Assembly: GCF_018390535.1 (NCBI RefSeq)
Contig: NZ_JAHBBW010000013.1
Span: forward strand, 62,001 to 126,000
Length of the DNA: 64,000 nt
Direction: 5' to 3'
Source: Bacteroides propionicigenes
GTDB lineage: Bacteria; Bacteroidota; Bacteroidia; Bacteroidales; Bacteroidaceae
A model generated the notes under the pieces. That model was not told the origin of the DNA and searched no databases. It saw only the letters and a list, made by a program, of their open reading frames with translations. Positions within the stretch are counted from its first letter, which is position 1. Every line of letters begins with the position of its first letter. Shown one piece after another: positions 17,459-26,118 of this stretch. Position numbers and translations under genes: made by a program.

Positions 17459-19150
17459 ATGAAAAAATATCACTTACTATACATAGCTTCGACCTTATTC
17501 TTGGCAGGGCTTACCTCATGCGAAGATACGCTGACAGAAGAACCGGATTCTTCCTACAAGAAAGAGCAATTCTTTACCTCTGAATCTAAAGCAGAAATGG
17601 CAATTTACGGTATCTATCATTCCATAGAACATTCCGATCATTATGGCTCTGTAGAAACCGTGACCCCGGCTTCAGACGATACCTATTACATGAACGGAAC
17701 CAATATTGATAATATACGTCGAGACATAGCTCACTATGTACTCACTCCGTCCAATGCATGGATTCAAAATATATGGATTTATAAATATCAGGGCATTGAT
17801 CGGGCAAACTATGCCATTGACGGTATTCAATCAATGCCGGGCTATGAAGAGAATAAAGCACTACAAGCATTGGTAGCTGAAGCTCGCTTTTTACGTGCGT
17901 TCCTTGCATTTGACTTGGTTAAATATTGGGGAGATGTTCCTTTTAAGACTACCTACACTTCTGACTATGCATCTACATTTCAAGGACGTACAAGCCGTGA
18001 AATAATCTACGATGAAATAATCAAAGATTTGGATTTCGCTAAAAACAACTTATCGTGGGCTGACGCTTCCTCGTCTCCTGAGAGAGCAACGCAAGGGGCT
18101 GCAAGAGCTCTATTAATGCGTGTGTATCTACAACGTGCCGGCTACAGTTTGCAACAAGACGGAAACCTGACCCGCCCCGATGATGCAAAACGAAAAGAAT
18201 ACTTCGGTGCAGTTATTAAAGAATGGGAGGCTTTTGAAGCAAACAAATACCATGATTTCTATCCTAATGGTTTCGACGGATTATTTAAGGATGTATCCGC
18301 CGGTATTATCAACTCTAAAGAAAATCTTTTTGAGATTGCATTTTACTTCACTCCTGATGGAACTCAGGGAAAGGGAGTATGGGGAACTTATAACGGTCCG
18401 GAAGTAGTAGCCCCTGTAATCAAACCCACAGAAACAGCTAATTTCATGGGACGGGCCAATGCATTCTTCCGGGTTGTACCCGAATGGAAAGATTTCTTTG
18501 AAAATTCTGATGTACGCCGTGATGTTATGGTTTGTACATATATGTACAAATGGGACACCCAATCTTACAATCATAAAAAAGTTGAAAACAAATCCAACAG
18601 ATGGTATCCGGGAAAATGGCGTCGCGAATGGATGCCAATAGGTTATAAGAACCCGAATAGTACTGATGTGAACTATTGCCCGCTACGCTATGCCGATGTT
18701 GTGTTGATGGCTGCCGAAGCCTACAATGAAACAGGAGACACGCCAATGGCATGGACATTGCTGAACAAAGTCCGTACCCGTGCTAAAGCGACAGAAATCA
18801 CCCCAAGCAATTATACGAGTTTAGTGAAAGCTCCTCAAGTGTACAACCTGCCATTCATCAGCGACGCTGATGATGCCGGAAAATTCCGTACGGCCCTTTA
18901 TTGGGAACGGGCATTTGAACTGGCATTTGAAGGACAACGCAAGTATGACCTTATCCGTTGGGGAATATTGAAAGAGGCATTAGAATTGTTTGGCAGCAAA
19001 AGTGCAGTAAATAAACCTATCAACGCCAATGACAGTTATCCGGCATACAAAAATTTCGTAACCGGAAAACATGAATTGTTTCCCATACCTTTGAAAGAAA
19101 TACAAAGTAATCCTAAATTAGAGGGAAAAAATAATCCCGGATATAACTAA
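17459..19150 (+). CDS. SusD-like surface glycan-binding lipoprotein (PUL1)
   Basis: This 563-aa RagB/SusD family protein has a lipobox LTSC (Cys21) for outer-membrane anchoring. Typical features are EARFLRAFLAFDLVKYWGDVPF (helical TPR-like part), RYADVVLMAAEAYNE, YWERAFELAFEGQRKYDLIRWG and the C-terminal HELFPIPLKEIQ...NPGYN. It binds glycan at the cell surface and hands it to SusC1, encoded 19 bp upstream in the same transcript. A 14-bp hairpin 51 bp after the stop separates this pair from the enzymes that follow. It is clearly related to SusD2 at 36548-38221 over its whole length. Confidence 0.93.
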   Translation: MKKYHLLYIASTLFLAGLTSCEDTLTEEPDSSYKKEQFFTSESKAEMAIYGIYHSIEHSDHYGSVETVTPASDDTYYMNGTNIDNIRRDIAHYVLTPSNAWIQNIWIYKYQGIDRANYAIDGIQSMPGYEENKALQALVAEARFLRAFLAFDLVKYWGDVPFKTTYTSDYASTFQGRTSREIIYDEIIKDLDFAKNNLSWADASSSPERATQGAARALLMRVYLQRAGYSLQQDGNLTRPDDAKRKEYFGAVIKEWEAFEANKYHDFYPNGFDGLFKDVSAGIINSKENLFEIAFYFTPDGTQGKGVWGTYNGPEVVAPVIKPTETANFMGRANAFFRVVPEWKDFFENSDVRRDVMVCTYMYKWDTQSYNHKKVENKSNRWYPGKWRREWMPIGYKNPNSTDVNYCPLRYADVVLMAAEAYNETGDTPMAWTLLNKVRTRAKATEITPSNYTSLVKAPQVYNLPFISDADDAGKFRTALYWERAFELAFEGQRKYDLIRWGILKEALELFGSKSAVNKPINANDSYPAYKNFVTGKHELFPIPLKEIQSNPKLEGKNNPGYN

Positions 19151-19201
19151 GACATCAATAAACCAGAATATTGAAGTGCTCTAAATAATTCTGAAGTTTT
19201 A

Positions 19202-19248
19202 AAGGTATGTTATGGCTTAATCTGATTGAGTATACCATAACATACCTT
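19202..19248 (+). terminator. Hairpin after SusD1
   Basis: A perfect 14-bp stem, AAGGTATGTTATGG at 19202-19215 and its complement at 19235-19248, is followed by GCTTTTATAT. It can end or attenuate the SusCD transcript, since a new promoter box lies at 19363. Confidence 0.6.
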
Positions 19249-19362
19249 GCTTTTATATAGAATTGCACAATTCTAAAACTTCATGAGACAAAATTAAAAA
19301 TGCAGCATAATATAATGCAAGACCTTTCGACATTATCAAACCTCATTTCATTAATAATCTGT

Positions 19363-19370
19363 TACCTTTG
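19363..19370 (+). promoter_or_regulatory. Promoter -7 element for the GH95-like/PL12 operon
   Basis: TACCTTTG is a perfect TAnnTTTG box 52 bp before the ATG at 19423, indicating separate transcription of the enzyme genes from SusCD. Confidence 0.6.
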
Positions 19371-19422
19371 TTACAAGAGAAAACATATACTATAAAAACA
19401 TATGATAACGAATCTATAACAC

Positions 19423-21642
19423 ATGAAAAGACTTCTTTTATTCTCCATCACAGTCTGGTGCATAACTGTTTGTTGCCACTGCCAAATAGACTGGAAGAAT
19501 TTCATGTCCCAACAGGACATGATTTGGACGCGGCTCCCCCAAACATGGTATGAAGCCCCCTTTATGGGAAACGGCAGTATGGGGACTTATATCTGTAAAG
19601 AACCCGGCAAAAACGCCATACGGGTAGACATCGGCAACAGCATGGTACACGACCGTCGCGCCGATGATAAAAGCATCTACGGGAGATGCCGTCTGCTTAT
19701 CGGCTATTTCCTCCTGCAACCTGCAGGAGAAATACAATCCGGAAACATGAGACTGGGCTTATGGAACGCAGAAACCACCGGATGTATCCGCACCACTAAA
19801 GGAGAGATAAAACTGAAAGCCTGCGTCACCTCCGAAAACCCCTACATCATCGTTGAAGCCGAAGCTACGGAAGGAGAAAAGGATTTCATCTGGAAATTCT
19901 ATCCGGAGAATACGGACTCGCCAAGACAATTGAACGCTATCCGCATAAAAAGTAAAAAACATTTTAAAAAGGATTATATATCCAATCCCGTATCACAGTT
20001 ATCCGCACGCAACGGAGTGAACTATTGTTGGCAGCCTCTGCTTGCCGGCGGCGGTACAGCCACGGCTTGGAAAGAGATAAGGAAAAATAATAAAAGCGTC
20101 CTCATCATAAGCAACGCATATTCATTTCCGGAAACGAATGCTATGCGAAAAGTGGAAACAGCATTGGCTAATCTGCAAGAAAACGACTTGCCGGCTCTCC
20201 TAAAGGCTCACCGGGAGTGGTGGCACAGCTACTACCCGCAGAGCTTCGTAAGCCTGCCCGACAAAAAGAAGGAGAACTTCTATTGGGCGCAAATGTACAA
20301 ACTTGCATCCGCAACACGTATTGGCGGCGGTTTGCTGGACAACAGCGGTCCCTGGCAAGTGCTTACTCCCTGGCCCAACGCGTGGTGGAACCTGAATGTA
20401 CAACTAAGCTATTGGTCGGTATATGCTTCCAACCGTCTGGAGCTGGGAATGCCGCTGGTCAACGCAATCGGCAGCAATCTGAAGAATCTGATAAGCAATG
20501 TCCCCGAAGCCTACCGGAAAGATGCAGCGGCACTGCCCGTTGCCACTGATTTCAGCTTGGCAGGAGAAATGGTGAATGTACCCGGTACCGAAAAGAAAGC
20601 CCAAGTAGGAAACTTACCGTGGATTTGCCATAATATCTGGCTGCAATACCGTTTCAGCATGGACGAGACAATACTGAGGGATGTCCTGTTCCCGACATTA
20701 AGACGCGCCATTAATTTCTACCTTCCTTTCCTGAAAGAAGACGAACAAGGCAAACTGCACCTGAAAAGGACTTTCTCTCCCGAATACGGTACTGCCGAGG
20801 ATTGCAATTACGACATCGCATTACTACGCTGGGGATGCAACACACTGCTCGAAGCCACCCGAATCCTGTCCGTTGACGATGAACTGATACCCCGCTGGAA
20901 AGAAGTCACAGAAAAGCTGACCGACTATCCGCAAGATAAAAACGGCATGATGATAGGCAAAGATGTGCCTTTTAGCCGTTCGCACCGCCATTACTCGCAT
21001 CTGCTGATGTTCTACCCGCTCTATTTACTGAATGCTGAACAAAGCGGCAGCAAAGAACTCATGGAAAAATCTGTGGAACATTGGCACAGCCTGCCGGGAA
21101 ATATCCTCGGATACACTTACACGGGAGCTTCCTCACTGTATGCAGCGTTTGGCGAGGGAGACAAAGCGTTGGAAAAGCTGAACGGCCTGTTTGCCCGTAC
21201 GCTGCGCCCCAATACCATGTATATGGAAAGCGGCCCGGTCATTGAGACTCCCCTGTCCGGCGCACAGTGCATACACGATATGCTGCTTCAAAGTTGGGGC
21301 GGAAAGATACGCGTATTCCCTGCCGTACCTTCCCAATGGGGAGATGTGCAGTTCGAAGATTTAAGGACGGAAGGCGCATTTCTCGTGTCTGCCGGACGGA
21401 AAGATGGAAAGACAACCTGCATCCGTATCAAAAGCCTTGCAGGAGAACCCTGTATTTTACGTACAGATATGGTGAAACCAATAGTAAAACTTGGCCACGC
21501 CACACTTACTCCAACGGGAAAAGGAGAGTACTCTTTAGATTTAAAGAAGGGAGAGACCGTTGTCCTGACTACCGAAGGAGGTGCCATTCCTGTTATAAGT
21601 CCCGTTGACGGACAAGGGCGGAACTTCTTCGGACTGCAATAA
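19423..21642 (+). CDS. GH95-like alpha-toroid glycoside hydrolase of unknown specificity
   Basis: This 739-aa exported protein has a signal sequence about 20 residues long. An N-terminal beta-sandwich (about 25-270, with EAPFMGNGSMGTYI) is followed by a helical toroid (about 280-640) and a C-terminal beta domain. HRHYSHLLMFYPL (H521, H523, H526) matches the HRHxSHL signature of GH95. E454 in FSPEYG sits where GH95 enzymes have SPEN with the catalytic Glu. The GH95 segment around the second catalytic residue, usually QIDGNFG, is not recognisable; the local sequence is SGPVIETPLSGAQ. GH95 enzymes cleave alpha-L-fucose or galactose, which are not expected in heparan sulfate, so the substrate is open. 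It starts an operon with PL12 (41 bp) and the DUF6250-like gene. Confidence 0.6.
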   Translation: MKRLLLFSITVWCITVCCHCQIDWKNFMSQQDMIWTRLPQTWYEAPFMGNGSMGTYICKEPGKNAIRVDIGNSMVHDRRADDKSIYGRCRLLIGYFLLQPAGEIQSGNMRLGLWNAETTGCIRTTKGEIKLKACVTSENPYIIVEAEATEGEKDFIWKFYPENTDSPRQLNAIRIKSKKHFKKDYISNPVSQLSARNGVNYCWQPLLAGGGTATAWKEIRKNNKSVLIISNAYSFPETNAMRKVETALANLQENDLPALLKAHREWWHSYYPQSFVSLPDKKKENFYWAQMYKLASATRIGGGLLDNSGPWQVLTPWPNAWWNLNVQLSYWSVYASNRLELGMPLVNAIGSNLKNLISNVPEAYRKDAAALPVATDFSLAGEMVNVPGTEKKAQVGNLPWICHNIWLQYRFSMDETILRDVLFPTLRRAINFYLPFLKEDEQGKLHLKRTFSPEYGTAEDCNYDIALLRWGCNTLLEATRILSVDDELIPRWKEVTEKLTDYPQDKNGMMIGKDVPFSRSHRHYSHLLMFYPLYLLNAEQSGSKELMEKSVEHWHSLPGNILGYTYTGASSLYAAFGEGDKALEKLNGLFARTLRPNTMYMESGPVIETPLSGAQCIHDMLLQSWGGKIRVFPAVPSQWGDVQFEDLRTEGAFLVSAGRKDGKTTCIRIKSLAGEPCILRTDMVKPIVKLGHATLTPTGKGEYSLDLKKGETVVLTTEGGAIPVISPVDGQGRNFFGLQ

Positions 21643-21683
21643 AATAAAAAAACAATATTCATAATTACTAATAAACCAACTAC

Positions 21684-23666
21684 ATGAGACACATTATTGT
21701 ACTTTTGATTTGTATGTTATCCTGTTCATTACAGGCACAATCCATCAATGAAGAGGCTTTTTCACAGCTGAACCTGAACTATCCCGGTTTGGAAAAAGTG
21801 AAAGACCTTTACGGACAAGGAAAGAAAGAGGCTGCGGCGCAAGCGCTTTTGGAGTATTACCGCCACCGCACCGGCGTTGTCAACCCGGCAATCGACTTAA
21901 GCAATATCACCATCAACAAACGTGAGCAGCAATGGGCGGACGAAGCACTGGAGCACACATTCTACGTGCACGACGGTTATCAGCCCGCCTTCAATTACGG
22001 AAAAGACATTAACTGGAAATATTGGCCGGTGAAAGACAATGAGCTGCGTTGGCAACTCCACCGCCACAAATGGTTTACCCCTATGGGTAAGGCTTATCGT
22101 ATTTCGGGTAATGAGAAGTACGCCAAGGAATGGACTTTCCAATACCTCGACTGGGTGAAGAAAAACCCGTTGACCACCGTCACCAAAGAAGAGTTTGAAC
22201 TTGCCAGCACCGGAGAGGTGAAAGGAGATGCCGAGAATGTACGTTTCGCGTGGCGTCCGTTGGAAACCAGCCACCGTCTGCAAGACCAAATCAACCAGTT
22301 TACACTCTTTATCAACTCCCCCTCGTTTACCCCCGCCTTCCTGACAGAGTTTCTGGTGAACTATCACAGACATGCCGTCCACATCCTCGGCAACTACTCG
22401 GACCAAGGCAATCATCTGCTGTTTGAAGCGCAACGTATGCTGGCCGCCGGCGCTTTCTTCCCGGAATTTAAAGAAGCGGCAGCATGGAGAAAAAGCGGTA
22501 TCGACATCCTGAACAGGGAAATAAAAGTACAGGTTTACCCGGACGGCGGTCAGTTCGAGCTGGATTTGCACTACCATTTAGCTTGTATAGAGATATTCTG
22601 CAAAGCACTGCGTATGGCGGACGTTAACGGATTCCGCAATGAGTTTCCCGCTCATTACATCAACACGATTGAATCCATGATTATGTTCTACATGAACGTT
22701 TGTTACCCCGACTACACCAATCCCTGTTTCAGTGATGCCAAAAAAGGAGACCCGCAAACAGAACAAGCCAATTATAAAGAATGGCTCAAACTGTTCCCCG
22801 AAAACAAACAGATACGCTACTTTGCAACCAACGGGCAAGAGGGAGAAGCTCCGGCAAACCTTTCCAAAGGTTTCTTGAAGTCCGGTTTCTTCGCCTTTAG
22901 AAACGGCTGGAAGAAGGACGCTACTGTAATGGTAGTGAAAGCCGGTCCTAAGGGCGAATGGCACTGCCAACCGGACAACGGAACTTTCGAGTTGTGGTTT
23001 AACGGCAAGAACCTGTTCCCCGACTCCGGTTCGTACATCTATGCCGGCGGGGCGGAAGTGATGAAGCTGCGCAACTGGTTCAGGCAGACTGCCGTACATA
23101 ATACTTTGACTTTGGATAATAAAAATCTGGAAACCACAGAGTCAGTAACCAAGTTGTGGAAACCGGAAGGAGATGTACAAATATTGGTTACGGAGAACCC
23201 GAGTTATAAAGGCTTGAAACACCGTCGCTCCGTATTCTTCGTGAACCGGCAATACTTCGTTATCGTGGATGAAGCGATAGGAAACGCCACCGGAAATGTA
23301 AACCTGCATTATCAGTTATGTGACGGTGACATTGATATTGACGCTAAAACGTTCTCGCTTTCTTCAGACTTTGCAGGTGAAAGCCAAGTAAAATTACAAT
23401 GCTTCGTTCCCAAGAAAACAACGCTGAAGAAAGAAGAAGGCTGGTACTCAGTCGCCTATCGTCAACGTACCGAACGTACCGCAGTTTCGTTCAATACGGA
23501 AAAGAAAGAGAAAGAAAACGTACAGTTTGTAACCGTTATCTATCCTGCCAAGAGCACAAAAGACTTCCCGAAAATGGAAGCCAAGATTAAGAACAACAGT
23601 TCCGATGCCATGGAAGTGGAAGTCAGCCTCAACGGGAAAAAGCAGACATTAAAATATCAACTGTAA
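21684..23666 (+). CDS. PL12 heparan sulfate lyase (heparinase III-like), PUL1 copy
   Basis: This 660-aa periplasmic enzyme has a signal peptide (MRHIIVLLICMLSCSLQAQ). It closely resembles the B. thetaiotaomicron heparin-sulfate lyase BT4657 (666 aa) over its whole length, as recalled. PL12 lyases cut low-sulfated heparan sulfate by beta-elimination. The helical toroid carries SDQGNHLLFEAQRM (N243) and FELDLHYHL (Y297, H298); the C-terminal beta-sandwich carries GEWHCQPDNGTFELW (H427), all regions of the known active site. One oddity is Leu before HYH, where both the second copy and BT4657 have Pro. The gene is followed after 13 bp by the DUF6250-like gene. A full paralogue lies at 33039-35039. 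Confidence 0.9.
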   Translation: MRHIIVLLICMLSCSLQAQSINEEAFSQLNLNYPGLEKVKDLYGQGKKEAAAQALLEYYRHRTGVVNPAIDLSNITINKREQQWADEALEHTFYVHDGYQPAFNYGKDINWKYWPVKDNELRWQLHRHKWFTPMGKAYRISGNEKYAKEWTFQYLDWVKKNPLTTVTKEEFELASTGEVKGDAENVRFAWRPLETSHRLQDQINQFTLFINSPSFTPAFLTEFLVNYHRHAVHILGNYSDQGNHLLFEAQRMLAAGAFFPEFKEAAAWRKSGIDILNREIKVQVYPDGGQFELDLHYHLACIEIFCKALRMADVNGFRNEFPAHYINTIESMIMFYMNVCYPDYTNPCFSDAKKGDPQTEQANYKEWLKLFPENKQIRYFATNGQEGEAPANLSKGFLKSGFFAFRNGWKKDATVMVVKAGPKGEWHCQPDNGTFELWFNGKNLFPDSGSYIYAGGAEVMKLRNWFRQTAVHNTLTLDNKNLETTESVTKLWKPEGDVQILVTENPSYKGLKHRRSVFFVNRQYFVIVDEAIGNATGNVNLHYQLCDGDIDIDAKTFSLSSDFAGESQVKLQCFVPKKTTLKKEEGWYSVAYRQRTERTAVSFNTEKKEKENVQFVTVIYPAKSTKDFPKMEAKIKNNSSDAMEVEVSLNGKKQTLKYQL

Positions 23667-23679
23667 TAAAACAACATTT

Positions 23680-24372
23680 ATGGCAAGAAGCAACCTTCAC
23701 ACACTCGTATTAGGAAGCATATTAATGTTACTTCCATTCATGGCCCAGGCACAGGTGGCCTTAAAGGATTGGACAACAGAAGACCACTCCGGTGAAGTAA
23801 AAATCCTCGTATCGGGTGATACATTGGAAATTACCGCTCCGAAAGGTCTTACACTGTGGTATAACCGGCGCATCACCGGAGACTATGAAATCAGCTATCG
23901 CGTGAAGATGTTGATGCAAGGCGGCAAATACGACCGCCTTAGCGACTTGAACTGCTTCTGGGGAGCCAATGATCCGGAGCATCCCGACAATCTTTTTGCA
24001 CGCAGCGGATGGAGAAACGGAATCTTTCAGCGTTACAAGACATTGAGCCTGTTTTATGTGGGGTATGGTGGGAACCATAACTCCACCACCCGCTTCCGTC
24101 AATACTTTGCCAAAGCGGCAGACACCAACGATGCGGTGGCACGCCCCGTAATCAAAGAATATACGGACAAAGCGCATCTGTTACTGCCCAATAAATGGTA
24201 TGACATCCGGATTCGTGTAGAAAAGGGAATCACAACTTATCGCGTCAATGGTGAAGAATTGTTCCGGTTGCCCATAAAAGACAATGAGGGGGATGGACAT
24301 TTCGGCCTGCGGCTACTGAAAAACCATACACTATTCACAGACTTTCAAGTCAAGAAATTACAAGGAAAATAA
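23680..24372 (+). CDS. DUF6250-like exported beta-jelly-roll protein
   Basis: This 230-aa protein has a signal peptide (MARSNLHTLVLGSILMLLPF...AQAQ). The remainder is predicted all-beta: WYNRRITGDYEISYRVKMLM, DLNCFWGANDPEHPDNLF, LFYVGYGGNHNSTTRFRQYF and LLPNKWYDIRIRVEKGITTY. This pattern is what I associate with DUF6250 concanavalin-like proteins. It could bind glycan or be a small lyase or hydrolase; conserved H, Y and R residues (GNHNSTTRFR) make an enzyme possible, but no function is established from the sequence. It sits 13 bp after the PL12 lyase, apparently in the same transcript, and is the last gene before a new promoter at 24488. PUL2 has no visible counterpart. Confidence 0.6.
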   Translation: MARSNLHTLVLGSILMLLPFMAQAQVALKDWTTEDHSGEVKILVSGDTLEITAPKGLTLWYNRRITGDYEISYRVKMLMQGGKYDRLSDLNCFWGANDPEHPDNLFARSGWRNGIFQRYKTLSLFYVGYGGNHNSTTRFRQYFAKAADTNDAVARPVIKEYTDKAHLLLPNKWYDIRIRVEKGITTYRVNGEELFRLPIKDNEGDGHFGLRLLKNHTLFTDFQVKKLQGK

Positions 24373-24487
24373 TGCCGCATAGTAAGAAAATACAGAATTA
24401 AAACCGTGTTCGACAAAAGTGATATGCCTTTGAACTATGTCTAAGTTGCTTTCGACAATCTTGTACAAAATATTTCCTGAATATCCA

Positions 24488-24495
24488 TACTTTTG
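24488..24495 (+). promoter_or_regulatory. Promoter -7 element for the PUL1 GH88 gene
   Basis: TACTTTTG is a perfect -7 box, 33 bp before the ATG at 24529. The 156-bp gap after the DUF6250-like gene supports a separate start. CTTG at 24460-24463 is a poor, too distant -33 candidate. Confidence 0.55.
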
Positions 24496-24528
24496 TCAAC
24501 AAACGATAATCACTAAATATTTAATAAC

Positions 24529-25791
24529 ATGAAAAGAAACTCTTTGTTATTTGCAACCGCCCTGCTCGTAGGTATGACAGGTTGTAAAAACACACCGGTT
24601 CAAGAAGAAGCCTGGATTAGCAATGCACTTGATGCCGCTTCCTATCAACTGAAACTGACAGCCGAGGAGCTGTCCGGAACAGACAAACTGCCGCGTTCCA
24701 TCTATGCCGGCTATGACATCAATTTCCTTGATGCGCAATTGCAGCGTGAGAACAAATCTTACATTGACTCCTTGCGTCCCAACCCGGCAGCCCTGCAATT
24801 AGGACAACGCCATCTTTGCGGAATTTACGACTGGACCAGCGGTTTCTTCCCCGGAAGCCTTTGGTATGCCTACGAAATGACCGGTGATGAAGAGCTGAAA
24901 AAACGTGCTGTCGAATACACCAATATACTGAATCCGGTACGAAAGCTGACAGGTACGCATGATGTAGGTTTCATGATGAACTGCAGCTACGGCAATGCTC
25001 TCCGTCTGGCTCCCAACGATACCATAAAAGCCGTACTCGTGGAAACAGCGGACAACTTGTGCGCCCGTTTCAATCCGGAAATAGGTTGCATCCGTTCATG
25101 GGACTTCGGTACCTGGAACTTCCCCGTCATCATTGACAATATGATGAATCTGGATTTGTTATTCAACGTATCCAAACTGACAGGAAACAATAAATATAAG
25201 GATATAGCCGTAAAGCATGCACAAACCACAATGAAAAATCATTTCCGCCCCGACTACACTTCATATCACGTAGTCAGCTACAACAATGACGGAAGCGTGG
25301 AAATAAAACAAACGCATCAGGGTAAAAACGCGGAGTCGGCTTGGTCGCGCGGACAGGCATGGGGCGTATACGGTTACACGTCCTGTTATCGTGAGACTCA
25401 GGATACTGCATTCTTGCAAGAAGCCGTCCACATTGCAGACATGATTATGGAACGCGTAAAGACCGATGACCTTATTCCCTATTGGGATTATGACGCTCCG
25501 GCAGGCGAAAAGACTCCGCGCGATGCTTCTGCCGCTGCTGTAACAGCATCTGCCTTTTTAGAACTCAGTACTTTCGTACCCGACGGAAAGAAATATTCAG
25601 ACTATGCCGAAACTATTCTGAAAAGCCTTTCCGGTCCCGGTTACCTGTCTGCCAAAGGCAGCAATCAAGGTTACGTGCTAATGCACTCCACCGGTTCACT
25701 GCCTCACGGTTCCGAGATAGATGTACCCCTGAATTATGCAGACTACTACTATCTGGAAGCGATGAAGAAATACATCGATATGAAAAAATAA
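24529..25791 (+). CDS. GH88 unsaturated glucuronyl hydrolase (PUL1)
   Basis: This 420-aa predicted lipoprotein has Cys19 in the lipobox MTGC. It removes the unsaturated uronate from lyase products. The GH88 aspartates are visible as D145 in THDVGF and D203 in IDNMMNL, with the barrel motifs YDWTSGFFPGSLWYAY, RSWDFGTWNFPVIID and SAWSRGQAWGVYGY. It is closer to the second PUL copy at 35058-36347 than to the chondroitin-operon GH88 at 8630, and I recall BT4658 of the heparin locus as the nearest relative, so heparan-type disaccharides are the likely substrate. It is the last gene of PUL1 and is followed by a strong hairpin at 25834. Confidence 0.88.
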   Translation: MKRNSLLFATALLVGMTGCKNTPVQEEAWISNALDAASYQLKLTAEELSGTDKLPRSIYAGYDINFLDAQLQRENKSYIDSLRPNPAALQLGQRHLCGIYDWTSGFFPGSLWYAYEMTGDEELKKRAVEYTNILNPVRKLTGTHDVGFMMNCSYGNALRLAPNDTIKAVLVETADNLCARFNPEIGCIRSWDFGTWNFPVIIDNMMNLDLLFNVSKLTGNNKYKDIAVKHAQTTMKNHFRPDYTSYHVVSYNNDGSVEIKQTHQGKNAESAWSRGQAWGVYGYTSCYRETQDTAFLQEAVHIADMIMERVKTDDLIPYWDYDAPAGEKTPRDASAAAVTASAFLELSTFVPDGKKYSDYAETILKSLSGPGYLSAKGSNQGYVLMHSTGSLPHGSEIDVPLNYADYYYLEAMKKYIDMKK

Positions 25792-25833
25792 AGAATCAAG
25801 GTTAGACAAAGGGTTGTTTTTTTTAACTTTGAC

Positions 25834-25861
25834 GAACGGGGATAATCGTTTATCCCCGTTC
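25834..25861 (+). terminator. Hairpin terminator after PUL1 GH88
   Basis: A perfect 12-bp stem (GAACGGGGATAA at 25834-25845, complement at 25850-25861) with a 4-nt loop lies 42 bp after the GH88 stop. A T-rich run precedes it (TTGTTTTTTTTAAC) and CTCTATTTAT follows, so the terminator is of ordinary but not ideal form. Confidence 0.6.
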
Positions 25862-25894
25862 TCTATTTATAAACATATCTAAGAGAGGTTCTGA

Positions 25895-25923
25895 TTATGC
25901 CCTTACGTAATGTAAGGGCATAA
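25895..25923. other. Hairpin of unknown role beside the small RNA
   Basis: A 12-bp perfect stem (TTATGCCCTTAC at 25895-25906, complement at 25912-25923) directly abuts the T-run of the minus-strand small RNA terminator. It may be a second stop signal or the processed 3' end of a read-through form. Confidence 0.45.
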
Positions 25924-25983
25924 AAAAAGGAGTACCGCTGTACTCCAACCTTTGTTAACCTTAAATCTAATACTATGAAAAAC
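25922..25983 (-). ncRNA. Putative small RNA, about 60 nt, minus strand
   Basis: On the minus strand a promoter (TTTG, 19-bp spacer, TATCTTTG) is followed by about 35-40 unstructured bases and then an intrinsic terminator: stem GGAGTAC/GTACTCC with loop AGCG (25929-25946) and seven T. The predicted transcript starts near 25983 and ends near 25922. There is no plausible start codon with an open frame of useful length on this strand. I recall very similar intergenic sequences in other Bacteroides genomes, which would indicate a conserved small RNA family, but this cannot be checked here. It lies between the convergent ends of PUL1 GH88 and mutB. Confidence 0.6.
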
Positions 25984-25989
25984 ACATTG

Positions 25990-26020
25990 CAAAGATACGG
26001 ACATTTGAGAAATCTGCAAA
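25990..26020 (-). promoter_or_regulatory. Promoter of the putative small RNA
   Basis: Read on the minus strand, TTTG (26017-26020) and TATCTTTG (25990-25997) are separated by 19 bp. Both boxes match the Bacteroides -33/-7 consensus exactly, one of the three best promoters in the window. Confidence 0.7.
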
Positions 26021-26060
26021 TTATCCAAGAAAAAAAGTATGTTTCATAACATAGATTAAG

Positions 26061-26100
26061 AAAAAAGGACGGATATGTAAACATATTCCGTCCTTTTTTT
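26061..26100. terminator. Bidirectional terminator at the end of mutAB
   Basis: GGACGGATATGT pairs with ACATATTCCGTCC with one bulge, flanked by A-run and T-run on the two sides, so it terminates in either direction. It lies 18 bp beyond the mutB stop codon. Confidence 0.75.
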
Positions 26101-26118
26101 AACATTTATCTTTACAGA

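Noticed and set aside
25975-26049. 24-residue open frame on the plus strand starting MKNTLQRYGHL
   Set aside because: It lies over the consensus promoter and 5' end of the minus-strand small RNA and has no ribosome-binding context; the small RNA explains the conservation better.
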